Assembly: GCA_903917505.1 (NCBI GenBank)
Contig: CAIXAY010000251.1
Location: 1-7,631 of the forward strand
DNA: 7,631 nucleotides
Direction: 5' to 3'
DNA from: an uncultured beta proteobacterium
Lineage (GTDB): Bacteria > Pseudomonadota > Gammaproteobacteria > Burkholderiales > Rhodocyclaceae
Below, piece by piece: positions 1-7,359 of the stretch (positions are counted from its first letter, which is position 1; every line of letters starts with the position of its first letter). The position numbers and the translations under genes are program-made. Below the pieces are notes generated by a model. It was not told where the DNA came from, did no database searches, and worked only from the letters and a program-made list of their open reading frames with translations.

Positions 1-661
1 CGGCCAGCGCGACCGGGCATTCGTCGCGCAGGCGGTCGATCACCGGCACCAGGCCGGAGGTCGACACGGTGACGCGGCGGCGCGACAAACCATAAGCGTT
101 GTCGTCGAGCATCAGGCGCAAGGCGATGACCGTATTCTCGAAGTTGGCGAGTGGCTCGCCCATGCCCATCAGCACCACGTTGCTGATGATGCGTTCGCCA
201 TCGTCGTCGGCGGCTCGATTGGCGTCGAGCGCGCGGCTTGCCTGCCACAACTGGCCGATGATTTCAGCGACCGTAAGATTGCGGTTGAAGCCCTGCTTGC
301 CGGTCGAACAGAACGAACAATCGAGCGCGCAGCCGGCCTGCGTCGAAATGCACAAGGTGCCCCGGTCGTCCTCGGGGATGAAGACGGTCTCGACGGCGTT
401 GCCGCCGCCGACGTCGAACAGGAACTTGCGCGTGCCGTCGTCGGCCAGCCGGTCCGAAACGATGGCTGGCGGCACGACAACCGCCGTCGCCTCGAGCTTG
501 GCGCGCAGGCTCTTGGCAATATCGGTCATCGCGGCGAAATCGCCCTGCCCGCCGCGATGTATCCAGCGCAGCACCTGGCGCGCGCGAAACGGCTTCTCGC
601 CGTGCTCGGCGAAAAAAGCCGTGAGGCCCGCGGCATCGAAATCAAGCAGATTGACCGTCAT
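1..661 (-). CDS. rlmN: Dual-specificity 23S rRNA (A2503)/tRNA (A37) C2-methyltransferase RlmN, C-terminus cut by window edge
   Basis: Radical SAM enzyme that methylates C2 of adenine 2503 in 23S rRNA, and A37 of some tRNAs in the family, in the cytoplasm. About 220 residues are visible of the roughly 370 usual for the family; the rest lies left of base 1. The N-terminus ([13 protein letters not shown], then [13 protein letters not shown] near residues 21-33) is the RlmN accessory domain. The radical SAM cluster motif C-x3-C-x2-C is present as Cys111, Cys115 and Cys118 (CALDCSFC). MGMGEP at residues 165-170 is the SAM-contact motif. The second catalytic cysteine near the C-terminus (Cys355 in E. 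coli) is outside the window. The ATG at 661 was chosen because the protein start matches the family; no strong Shine-Dalgarno sequence is seen. It lies 30 bp after ndk on the same strand, so the two are probably co-transcribed. Confidence 0.95.
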   Translation of the reverse strand, partial: MTVNLLDFDAAGLTAFFAEHGEKPFRARQVLRWIHRGGQGDFAAMTDIAKSLRAKLEATAVVVPPAIVSDRLADDGTRKFLFDVGGGNAVETVFIPEDDRGTLCISTQAGCALDCSFCSTGKQGFNRNLTVAEIIGQLWQASRALDANRAADDDGERIISNVVLMGMGEPLANFENTVIALRLMLDDNAYGLSRRRVTVSTSGLVPVIDRLRDECPVALA

Positions 662-691
662 GACAATGGAATTGTAGTCGATCGCCCCGGC

Positions 692-1120
692 CTAGCGGCC
701 AGAATAAACGCTCATCCCGGGAAAGAAGAAACCGATTTCGAAGCGGGCCGTGTCGGGTCCGTCGGAGCCATGCACCGCATTGGCATCGATCGACTGCGCG
801 AAATCGGCGCGTATCGTTCCGACATCGGCCTTCTTCGGATCGGTCGCACCCATCAGCAGGCGGTTCTTGGCAATCGCTTCCTCGCCTTCAAGCACCTGAA
901 TCATTACCGGGCCCGAGACCATGAAGCTGACCAGGTCGGCGTAAAACGGGCGCTCCTTATGCACGGCATAAAATTCGCCGGCTTGCTGCGCCGACAGCCA
1001 GACCATCTTCGCGGCGATGACCTTGAGGCCGTTGCTTTCAAAACGCGAAAGAATTTTGCCGATCACGTTCTTGGCGACCGCATCGGGCTTGATGATCGAA
1101 AGTGTGCGTTCTATAGCCAT
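692..1120 (-). CDS. ndk: Nucleoside diphosphate kinase
   Basis: Transfers the gamma phosphate of ATP to other nucleoside diphosphates through a phosphohistidine, keeping NTP and dNTP pools balanced in the cytoplasm. The product is 142 residues, normal for the bacterial family. It starts with the typical [21 protein letters not shown], and the active-site motif NAVHGSDG places the catalytic histidine at His117, the same number as in E. coli. The reading frame stays open upstream to an ATG at 1138 (MWRFDF extension). The ATG at 1120 is preferred because family members begin [13 protein letters not shown] and because GGAG lies about 10 bases upstream (GTGGAGATTCGACTTT before ATG). The C-terminus ends [12 protein letters not shown], a variable part of the family. 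rlmN follows after 30 bp, an arrangement I recall as common in betaproteobacteria. Confidence 0.97.
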   Translation of the reverse strand: MAIERTLSIIKPDAVAKNVIGKILSRFESNGLKVIAAKMVWLSAQQAGEFYAVHKERPFYADLVSFMVSGPVMIQVLEGEEAIAKNRLLMGATDPKKADVGTIRADFAQSIDANAVHGSDGPDTARFEIGFFFPGMSVYSGR

Positions 1121-1192
1121 AAAGTCGAATCTCCACAACGCTAAGGGTGGTGAAAACGTTAAAAAATCAGTTAACTAAGGGAACAACCCGGT

Positions 1193-1198
1193 ATTGTA
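1193..1198 (-). promoter_or_regulatory. Candidate -10 element of an ndk-rlmN promoter
   Basis: Read on the minus strand this is TACAAT, five of six matches to the sigma-70 -10 consensus, in a relatively AT-rich intergenic stretch about 70 bases upstream of the ndk ATG. No good -35 box is found at 16-18 bp. A second weak possibility further downstream is TTGTTC, 17 bp, TTTAAC. The 145-bp gap between the upstream gene's stop and ndk makes a promoter here likely, but its exact position is uncertain. Confidence 0.25.
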
Positions 1199-1265
1199 CC
1201 AACACTGCGGCGCGAATGCGGAAATTGCGTGCGCACGAAAATGCGGCGCCTCGTTCCGCGGCCGG

Positions 1266-2285
1266 CTAGGGCGCGGCCGCCAGCAGCGGGATGTGCAGAT
1301 CGACCAGGCATTCATTCTCGGCAACGTGGTCAGGGTCGTTCAGATAGCGCTCGAAGGGTTCAAGGCGCTGATCGGCCTGCAGGCCCTCGATGCGCACTCG
1401 CTGCATGGCCTGGTACCAGGCGATTTCAAGCGCCGCATGGCTGCCGGCGAGGCGCACAACGTAGGCGCGCCGGGCGCGAAGCGCGCGCGTCGGCAGGCTG
1501 CCGGGCAGCGGCTCGGCGACCGGAATGCCGATGCGGCACACGGTCGAGCGCATTTTGATGTTGGTCTTGAGGTAAACCGCGATCGGTTCGCCGGCGGCAT
1601 CCAGGCCAGATGCGGCGAGTTCTGCGCGCAACGCGGCAAAGCCGGCGCGCAAGGCCGGGCCCAGGCCAGCCAGCGCGCCCTCGTAGCCGCGCCAGACATA
1701 ATGACATGGCAATACATCGCGCACCCCCAGATAGGCCAGCGAATAGTGCGCCCGGGCATGCGCGCCCGCGGCCGGCTCGACGAGACGGGCGAGCCGGTCG
1801 AGGGCGTAGCGATGATCCAGGGCGATTGCACTGCGCACGGTCGGCGCGAAGGCACGCAGCGTAAATCCGACGCGGCCGGAAAAAGCCCAGCCCACTTCCG
1901 TGCCGTCGCCGTGCGCGGCGAAAGTCCACGCGCTGCGGCCGCGAAAGCGGAACGGCTGCTGCACATCGATGCGCTGCTCGATGCGCTGCAGGGCGACGAG
2001 CCGCTCGTGTTCGATCGCGCCGGCGCCTATCCTGGCGCCGTGCCAGGCGTAGATGCCGCCCACGCCCGCCGGATCGGCGCGCAGATCGATTGGCGCGCCG
2101 GGCTCGTGCTCCAGCCACTGCGCCCATTCGCGCCAGGCGCGAAAATCGGCGACATGCGCATAGACGACCCCGACCGGCGCGGCGATCAGTCGCTTCTCCT
2201 CGACACGCAAACGCCCGCTGTAGCGCGCCAGGTAGACGAGGACGGCGACGAGCACGAAAGCCGGAACGAGAAACAGGACGGTCAT
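1266..2285 (-). CDS. Membrane-anchored SRPBCC (polyketide-cyclase-like) plus GyrI-like effector-binding domain protein
   Basis: 339 residues. Residues 3-20 (LFLVPAFVLVAVLVYLA) form one hydrophobic segment followed by Arg, so an N-terminal membrane anchor or uncleaved signal with the rest probably outside the membrane is inferred. Residues about 27-165 (VEEKRLIAAPVGVVYAHVADF, then WREWAQWL) match the start of the SRPBCC/START-like hydrophobic-cavity fold. Residues about 190-335 resemble the GyrI-like/AraC-type effector-binding fold, with the typical end ERYLNDPD...ECLVDLHIPL. No DNA-binding domain is present, so it is not itself a regulator of the AraC/MerR type; ligand binding is the safest reading. 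The ATG at 2285 has GGGAGG upstream, but at a long spacing of about 13 bases; no other in-frame start fits the anchor better. It lies 102 bp after aceB on the same strand, behind a hairpin. The biochemical role is unknown. Confidence 0.85.
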   Translation of the reverse strand: MTVLFLVPAFVLVAVLVYLARYSGRLRVEEKRLIAAPVGVVYAHVADFRAWREWAQWLEHEPGAPIDLRADPAGVGGIYAWHGARIGAGAIEHERLVALQRIEQRIDVQQPFRFRGRSAWTFAAHGDGTEVGWAFSGRVGFTLRAFAPTVRSAIALDHRYALDRLARLVEPAAGAHARAHYSLAYLGVRDVLPCHYVWRGYEGALAGLGPALRAGFAALRAELAASGLDAAGEPIAVYLKTNIKMRSTVCRIGIPVAEPLPGSLPTRALRARRAYVVRLAGSHAALEIAWYQAMQRVRIEGLQADQRLEPFERYLNDPDHVAENECLVDLHIPLLAAAP

Positions 2286-2312
2286 CCCGGGTGATTTTCC
2301 TCCCGCCGCGCT

Positions 2313-2344
2313 CCGCCGGGCAAGAGTTCATTGTTGCCCGGCGG
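2313..2344 (-). terminator. Strong stem-loop after aceB, possible terminator or attenuator without U-tract
   Basis: CCGCCGGGCAA at 2313-2323 is perfectly complementary to TTGCCCGGCGG at 2334-2344, an 11-bp GC-rich stem with a 10-base loop. It starts 43 bases past the aceB stop and ends upstream of the Shine-Dalgarno sequence of the next gene. No run of U follows the stem on either strand, so a classical intrinsic terminator is not shown. It could be a weak terminator, an mRNA 3'-end stabiliser for the aceB message, or a leader structure of the downstream gene. Confidence 0.45.
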
Positions 2345-2387
2345 CTTATGCAAGCCGGCCATTGGTCTGTTTCGTAAATCAGTGCAT

Positions 2388-3998
2388 CTATTGCATCGCC
2401 TCGTAGAGCTGCAAGGTGAGGAACTCGGGATAGTCCGGCGTCAGGCTCATCTTCTCGAAAATGCCGGCGGCTTGCTCGTAGCTTGCCGTGTCCTCGCCCT
2501 GCGCGCTGACGCTGGCGATTACCCTGGACAGCTCTTCGGGAATCATCGCGCGCACCATCGCCGCGCTGACCTTGCGGCCGTCGTCGAGGACACCCTTCGG
2601 CGAGGCCACCCATTGCCAGACCTGCGAGCGGGAGATTTCGGCCGTCGCCGCGTCTTCCATCAGATTGTGGATCGGCACGCAGCCGTTGCCGGCGAGCCAG
2701 CTGCCCAGGTAGTGGATTCCGACATTGATGTTATTGCGCAAGCCCGTTTCGGTAATCGGCTGCGCCGGCTGGAAATTCAGGAAATCGCCGGCGGTGAACG
2801 TCTCGTCGCGCTGCTTCTCCCACTGGTTCGGGCGTTCGCCGAGCACTTTGCGAAACGCTTCGGCGGCGATCGGCACCAGACCGGGGTGAGCCACCCAGCC
2901 GCCGTCGAAGCCATCGCCGGCATCGCGCGCCTTGTCGTGGCGGATGCCGGCCAACGCCTTTTCGTTGGCGACCGGATCGTTCTTGATCGGGATCAGCGCG
3001 CTCATGCCGCCCATCGCCGGCGCACCGCGCTTGTGACAGGCCTTGACCAGCGCCAGCGCATAACTGCGCATGAACGGGACTTCCATGGTGATCGCGCTGC
3101 GATTGGCCAGGCAGAATTCGGGGTTCTTCCTGAATTTCTTGATGCAGCTGAAGATGTAATCCCAGCGCCCGGCGTTGAGCCCGGCCGAATGTTCGCGCAG
3201 TTCGTAGAGGATTTCTTCCATCTCGAAGGTGGCCAGAATCGTCTCGATCAGCACCGTGGCCTTGATCGTCCCGCGCGGCAGGCCGATGTAATCCTGCGCC
3301 ATGACGAAGATGTCGTTCCACAGGCGCGCCTCGAGATGCGATTCGAGCTTCGGCAGATAGAAGTAAGGGCCGAAGCCGCGCGCGACCTGCTCTTGCGCGT
3401 TGTGAAAGAAAACGAGAGCGAAATCGAAGATGCCGCCGGAGACGCGTTGCCCATCGACGGTGACGTGCTTCTCATCGAGATGCCAGCCGCGCGGACGGAT
3501 CTGCAGCGTGGCGATCCTGTCGTTGAGCCGGTAGGCCTTGCCGGTCTCGCTGGTGAAGCTCAGTTCGCGGCGGATCGCCTGCTTGAGATTGATCTGCCCG
3601 CGCATCAGATTGTCCCAGCGCGGGCTGTTCGAGTCCTCGAAGTCGGCCATGTAGGAATCGGCCCCCGAATTGAAGGCGTTGATGATCATCTTGGCGTCGA
3701 CCGGGCCGGTGATTTCGGTATGGCGGCGTTGCAACGCGTTCGGTAGCGGCGCGATCTTCCAGTCACCTGCGCGGATCGCCCGGGTCTGCGGCAGAAAGTC
3801 GGGCATCTCGCCGGCGTCGATGCGCGCCTGCCGTTCAACGCGCGCCTTCAGCAATTCGAGGCGACGGCTGTTGAAGGCGCGGTGCAGCCTGGCGACCAGC
3901 GCCAGGGCGTCCAGGGAAAGGATGCCTTCATAGCCGGGCTCGACCGCGCCGGTGATTTCCATCCCGGAAGGCAGCAGATGCTTGTCGATTCGATTCAT
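2388..3998 (-). CDS. aceB: Malate synthase A
   Basis: Condenses glyoxylate with acetyl-CoA to malate and CoA, the second step of the glyoxylate bypass, in the cytoplasm. 536 residues from the chosen start, close to the roughly 530 of the malate synthase A family. Visible motifs: ITGPVDAKMIINAFNSGADSYMADFEDS in the N-terminal half, the family signature REHSAGLNAGRWDYIF around residues 267-282, and NLMEDAATAEISRSQVWQW, in which Asp449 corresponds to the catalytic-base aspartate. The frame is open upstream to an ATG at 4094, which would add 32 Pro/Ala-rich residues and overlap the preceding small ORF by 11 bp. The ATG at 3998 is preferred because the family similarity begins just after it (LPSGMEITG), because GGGA lies 8 bases upstream, and because the second half of the extension has codon third positions unlike the gene. 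The longer form is not excluded. Confidence 0.95.
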   Translation of the reverse strand: MNRIDKHLLPSGMEITGAVEPGYEGILSLDALALVARLHRAFNSRRLELLKARVERQARIDAGEMPDFLPQTRAIRAGDWKIAPLPNALQRRHTEITGPVDAKMIINAFNSGADSYMADFEDSNSPRWDNLMRGQINLKQAIRRELSFTSETGKAYRLNDRIATLQIRPRGWHLDEKHVTVDGQRVSGGIFDFALVFFHNAQEQVARGFGPYFYLPKLESHLEARLWNDIFVMAQDYIGLPRGTIKATVLIETILATFEMEEILYELREHSAGLNAGRWDYIFSCIKKFRKNPEFCLANRSAITMEVPFMRSYALALVKACHKRGAPAMGGMSALIPIKNDPVANEKALAGIRHDKARDAGDGFDGGWVAHPGLVPIAAEAFRKVLGERPNQWEKQRDETFTAGDFLNFQPAQPITETGLRNNINVGIHYLGSWLAGNGCVPIHNLMEDAATAEISRSQVWQWVASPKGVLDDGRKVSAAMVRAMIPEELSRVIASVSAQGEDTASYEQAAGIFEKMSLTPDYPEFLTLQLYEAMQ

Positions 3999-4083
3999 TG
4001 GTTGTTTCCCTGTAGCAGGATTTTCTGGCAGCACAGCCGCTCGTGGCGGCCGTGCCGGCGTGGCCTTCAGTTGCGGCGCGAGA

Positions 4084-4272
4084 TCAATCGTCATCCTGTC
4101 CCTTCACCGGTTCCCAGTAGGGGTCGTAAGGATCATAGGGCTCGTCGCTATCGCCGGCCGTCGAGGCGGGCAAGATTTCGCTCCAGCGCTGCGCTGATTG
4201 CGCCGTGAGCGTCGCAGACAGGTCGAACTGTCGACGATCGATGCCGGTTCTACGCTGTGTATGGGTTTGCAT
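4084..4272 (-). CDS. Small hypothetical protein encoded between aceA and aceB
   Basis: 62 residues that I do not recognise. The first half is basic and polar (MQTHTQRRTGIDRRQFDLSA), with no membrane segment. The C-terminal third is acidic with a tandem motif, PYDPYDPYWEP at residues 45-55, ending in GQDDD. It is probably a small soluble, partly disordered protein. Support for it being real: an excellent Shine-Dalgarno sequence (AGGAG, 7 bases before ATG), codon third positions mostly G or C like the flanking genes, a same-strand position 46 bp after aceA, and a stop that overlaps the upstream alternative aceB ATG (4094). Co-transcription with aceA and aceB is therefore likely. A role tied to isocitrate lyase or malate synthase (assembly, tethering, control) is only a guess from position. 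Confidence 0.65.
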   Translation of the reverse strand: MQTHTQRRTGIDRRQFDLSATLTAQSAQRWSEILPASTAGDSDEPYDPYDPYWEPVKGQDDD

Positions 4273-4279
4273 GATTACT

Positions 4280-4284
4280 CTCCT
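4280..4284 (-). promoter_or_regulatory. Ribosome binding site of the small ORF between aceA and aceB
   Basis: AGGAG on the minus strand, with a 7-base spacer before the ATG at 4272. This near-ideal site, at the same spacing as that of aceA (5643-5647), is the main evidence that the 62-residue ORF is translated. Confidence 0.7.
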
Positions 4285-4318
4285 GTCGAAACGTTGATCA
4301 TTGAATGGCTATCGGACT

Positions 4319-5635
<1,317 letters not shown>

Positions 5636-5704
5636 CTTGAAGCTCCTTTACGGTGTGGGTGGATTGATCGGAACAAATCGTTGAGCTATGCTAGCCGCAC
5701 AAAG

Positions 5705-5719
5705 TTGAGAATTTCACAA
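5705..5719. promoter_or_regulatory. Candidate operator: imperfect inverted repeat TTGAGAA-T-TTCACAA
   Basis: The two 7-base arms are complementary at six of seven positions around a central T at 5712. The element lies between aceA and the divergent regulator gene, at the predicted aceA transcription start. An XRE-type dimer would be expected to bind such a symmetric site. Its right arm is one of several TTTCACA-like heptamers in this region. Assignment to the neighbouring regulator is inference. Confidence 0.4.
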
Positions 5720-5748
5720 ATAGAAAGTTCACAGTGTTAAGTTGACAA
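5719..5748 (-). promoter_or_regulatory. Candidate aceA promoter
   Basis: On the minus strand, TTGTCA (5743-5748; five of six -35 matches) is followed after 18 bp by TCTATT (5719-5724; four of six -10 matches). This predicts a start near 5712 and an aceA leader of about 75 bases. The inverted repeat at 5705-5719 would cover the start site, which fits repression by the divergent regulator. Confidence 0.35.
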
Positions 5749-5770
5749 GACCGGCGCAAGGCGTTTTCAC
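5742..5770 (+). promoter_or_regulatory. Candidate promoter of the divergent regulator gene
   Basis: A perfect -35 hexamer TTGACA at 5742-5747 is followed after 17 bp by the weak -10-like TTTCAC (5765-5770, three of six). It shares nearly the same bases as the proposed -35 of aceA on the other strand. The weak -10 and a heptamer repeat lying on it would suit an autoregulated promoter. The start site would be only about 20 bases before the ATG. Confidence 0.25.
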
Positions 5771-5785
5771 ATTCCCGATTTCACA

Positions 5786-5790
5786 GGAGG
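5786..5790 (+). promoter_or_regulatory. Ribosome binding site of the regulator gene
   Basis: GGAGG within AGGAGGG, ending 4 bases before the ATG at 5795. It is strong enough to fix the start codon and is immediately preceded by a TTTCACA repeat. Confidence 0.7.
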
Positions 5791-5794
5791 GACG

Positions 5795-7348
5795 ATGGCA
5801 AATCTGGGTCGGAATAGCCATTTTCTTGGCGCCAAATTGCGCGCCTTGCGCAAGCAGAATCGCATGACGCTTGAAGAGTTGTCGCAGCGCTGCGTGCAGA
5901 TCGATGCGCAGGCGGCACCTTCAGTGTCCTACCTGAGCATGATCGAAAGCGGACGCCGCGTTCCTGCTGAACAGGTGATGCTGCTGTTTGCCAAGGTCTT
6001 CCAACGCAACGTGGCCTGGTTTTTCGATCAGAACGCCGTGATCGCACCGGTCAGGACGGCGCTCGGCTCCGGCGGGGCTGTCAGGGCGCCGCTTGAACCC
6101 GCGTTTTTATTCTCGAAAGAACTGCTCAAAGCGGCGATTCCGGAGTTGCTGTCGCAAACCGGCACATCGGGCCGCCAGTTCGCCCACCTGCTGATCCGTT
6201 CGTACCAGGAAAATTCGCGCAACGAATTTCCCGACCTGGAAAGAGCCGCCGAGGACGTCGGCAAGCGCGCTTTCCCGTTATCCGTCGACGACATGACCGC
6301 GCTGTGCAAAGCGCACGGGCTTAAACTGCGCTGGTTCGAGCGCAAGCCCGTGCTGGCGCTCAACCAGGGCAGAGAACTGCGCAGCATGGTGCGCTCGTTC
6401 TACGAGCCTCCAGATACCGTGTATCTGAACAAGGCACTGCAGGCCGATCCCGCGCGCTTGAAGTTCGATCTGGCCACGCATATCGCGCACAAGGTTTTGC
6501 ATGGGGGCGATGGGCTGAGGTCGGCCCACGCGAGTGGCGGCGACACGGGCGGATGCCCCGAAGCGGCGGGCAGCGTTTCCGGAATGGATCCGAGGGACGT
6601 ATTGGACGCGTGGCGTGATTTCGAGTGCAGCTTCTTCGCCGGTGCGCTGCTGTGCCCGAAACAACCCTTTCGTCGGTTGCTGACGCGCGAACGTTACCGC
6701 ATCGATGTGGGAAAGAAGCTCGAACTTACGCCGGCGGTCATCATGCGCCGCATGACCAAGGTCTCACCGTATCCGTATTGGCACTTCTTCGACGCCTATC
6801 CACCTGGCATTTTGCGCGCCGTCTATCGCGGCAACGGCATCCCGCTGCCCTGGGGCAACATGACGCAAGTGACCGACCCCTGTCCCAACTGGGCGGTGTT
6901 CCGGCTCGTCAGCGACAGCAAGGCCGAAGCGGGCTCGCAGATCTCGGTCTTGCGCGATGACGAGCGCTGGCTGCTTTATTGCTGCCATTCACTGCGCACG
7001 AAAGACATGGCGGGCAATCCGCATGTGCTTTCGGTCGGCATCGATCTGGTTCCGGCGCTCGAGGCGAACGGCGTCGATGCCGCCCAGGTTGTCGATCGTA
7101 TTGCCGAGGAATGCCAGCGTCGCGGCGGCGCCGCGAAGATCCCCAAAGCGGAAGCCGATGCGATCAGCGTTGTCGCCAATGTGCTCAACATCGAATGGGT
7201 AAAGGATTCCCTGAGCAACAACGCGCGCATCATCTGTCCGCGCAACACGCGCTGTGCCCGGGACGGGAAGTGCGATGGCGTTCATGCCACGGCAGCCCGT
7301 GATATCACCGATGTGCGCCAGGAGATTCTCGGCTCCCTGAAGGGCTGA
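5795..7348 (+). CDS. XRE-family transcriptional regulator of the short-chain fatty acyl regulator (RamB/PrpR-like) type
   Basis: 517 residues. Residues about 11-78 are an XRE helix-turn-helix (LGAKLRALRKQNRMTLEELS, then SVSYLSMIESGRRVPAEQ). Residues about 185-300 correspond to the IrrE/ImmA-like peptidase fold, but the zinc motif is degenerate: THIAHKVLH (His229, His232, His236) lacks the catalytic Glu of HExxH, so proteolysis is unlikely. The segment at about 238-265 is Gly/Ser-rich and looks like a linker insertion. The C-terminal part (about 320-517) resembles the ScfR/DUF2083 domain, with DPCPNWAVFR (Cys363) and CPRNTRCARDGKC (Cys481, Cys487, Cys493). Relatives RamB and PrpR in actinobacteria control acetate, glyoxylate and propionate genes, and PrpR of Mycobacterium is reported to carry an Fe-S cluster. 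Divergence from aceA across a 159-bp repeat-bearing region strongly suggests control of the glyoxylate bypass, probably with autoregulation. Ligand and sign of control are unknown. Confidence 0.92.
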   Translation: MANLGRNSHFLGAKLRALRKQNRMTLEELSQRCVQIDAQAAPSVSYLSMIESGRRVPAEQVMLLFAKVFQRNVAWFFDQNAVIAPVRTALGSGGAVRAPLEPAFLFSKELLKAAIPELLSQTGTSGRQFAHLLIRSYQENSRNEFPDLERAAEDVGKRAFPLSVDDMTALCKAHGLKLRWFERKPVLALNQGRELRSMVRSFYEPPDTVYLNKALQADPARLKFDLATHIAHKVLHGGDGLRSAHASGGDTGGCPEAAGSVSGMDPRDVLDAWRDFECSFFAGALLCPKQPFRRLLTRERYRIDVGKKLELTPAVIMRRMTKVSPYPYWHFFDAYPPGILRAVYRGNGIPLPWGNMTQVTDPCPNWAVFRLVSDSKAEAGSQISVLRDDERWLLYCCHSLRTKDMAGNPHVLSVGIDLVPALEANGVDAAQVVDRIAEECQRRGGAAKIPKAEADAISVVANVLNIEWVKDSLSNNARIICPRNTRCARDGKCDGVHATAARDITDVRQEILGSLKG

Positions 7349-7359
7349 CGGTCGGCTAG

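Larger units (their letters stand above)
5712..5785 (+). repeat. Cluster of TTTCACA-like heptamers in the aceA/regulator intergenic region
   Basis: TTTCACA occurs exactly at 5712-5718, 5765-5771 and 5779-5785. The variants GTTCACA (5727-5733) and GTTGACA (5741-5747) lie between. Start-to-start distances are 15, 14, 24 and 14 bases. All are in the same orientation, and the last one abuts the regulator's Shine-Dalgarno sequence. They are plausible half-sites for the divergent regulator. Part of the similarity may come from overlap with promoter -35-like sequences. Confidence 0.4.

Noticed and set aside
557..1144. Plus-strand open frame of 195 codons across rlmN and ndk
   Set aside because: Antisense to two well-identified genes and covering their whole junction; product unrecognisable.
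1194..2294. Long plus-strand open frame of 366 codons opposite the SRPBCC gene
   Set aside because: It is antisense to a gene with clear domain similarity; the product is Arg/Ala/Gly-rich with no recognisable family, as expected from a mirror frame in GC-rich DNA.
1426..2613. Minus-strand open frame of 395 codons spanning the end of aceB and the SRPBCC gene
   Set aside because: Out of frame with both real genes and extremely Arg-rich; a shadow frame.
2331..3746. Long plus-strand open frame of 471 codons opposite aceB
   Set aside because: It is antisense to malate synthase, whose motifs are intact. It is explained by high GC at third codon positions, has no recognisable domain, and no convincing start region.
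4273..4318. Possible terminator between aceA and the small ORF
   Set aside because: Only the short palindrome TGATCA is visible and no stem plus U-tract, so read-through is more likely.
5685..5695. GCTA-TGC-TAGC inverted repeat in the aceA leader
   Set aside because: A 4-bp stem with a 3-base loop is too short to mean anything on its own.
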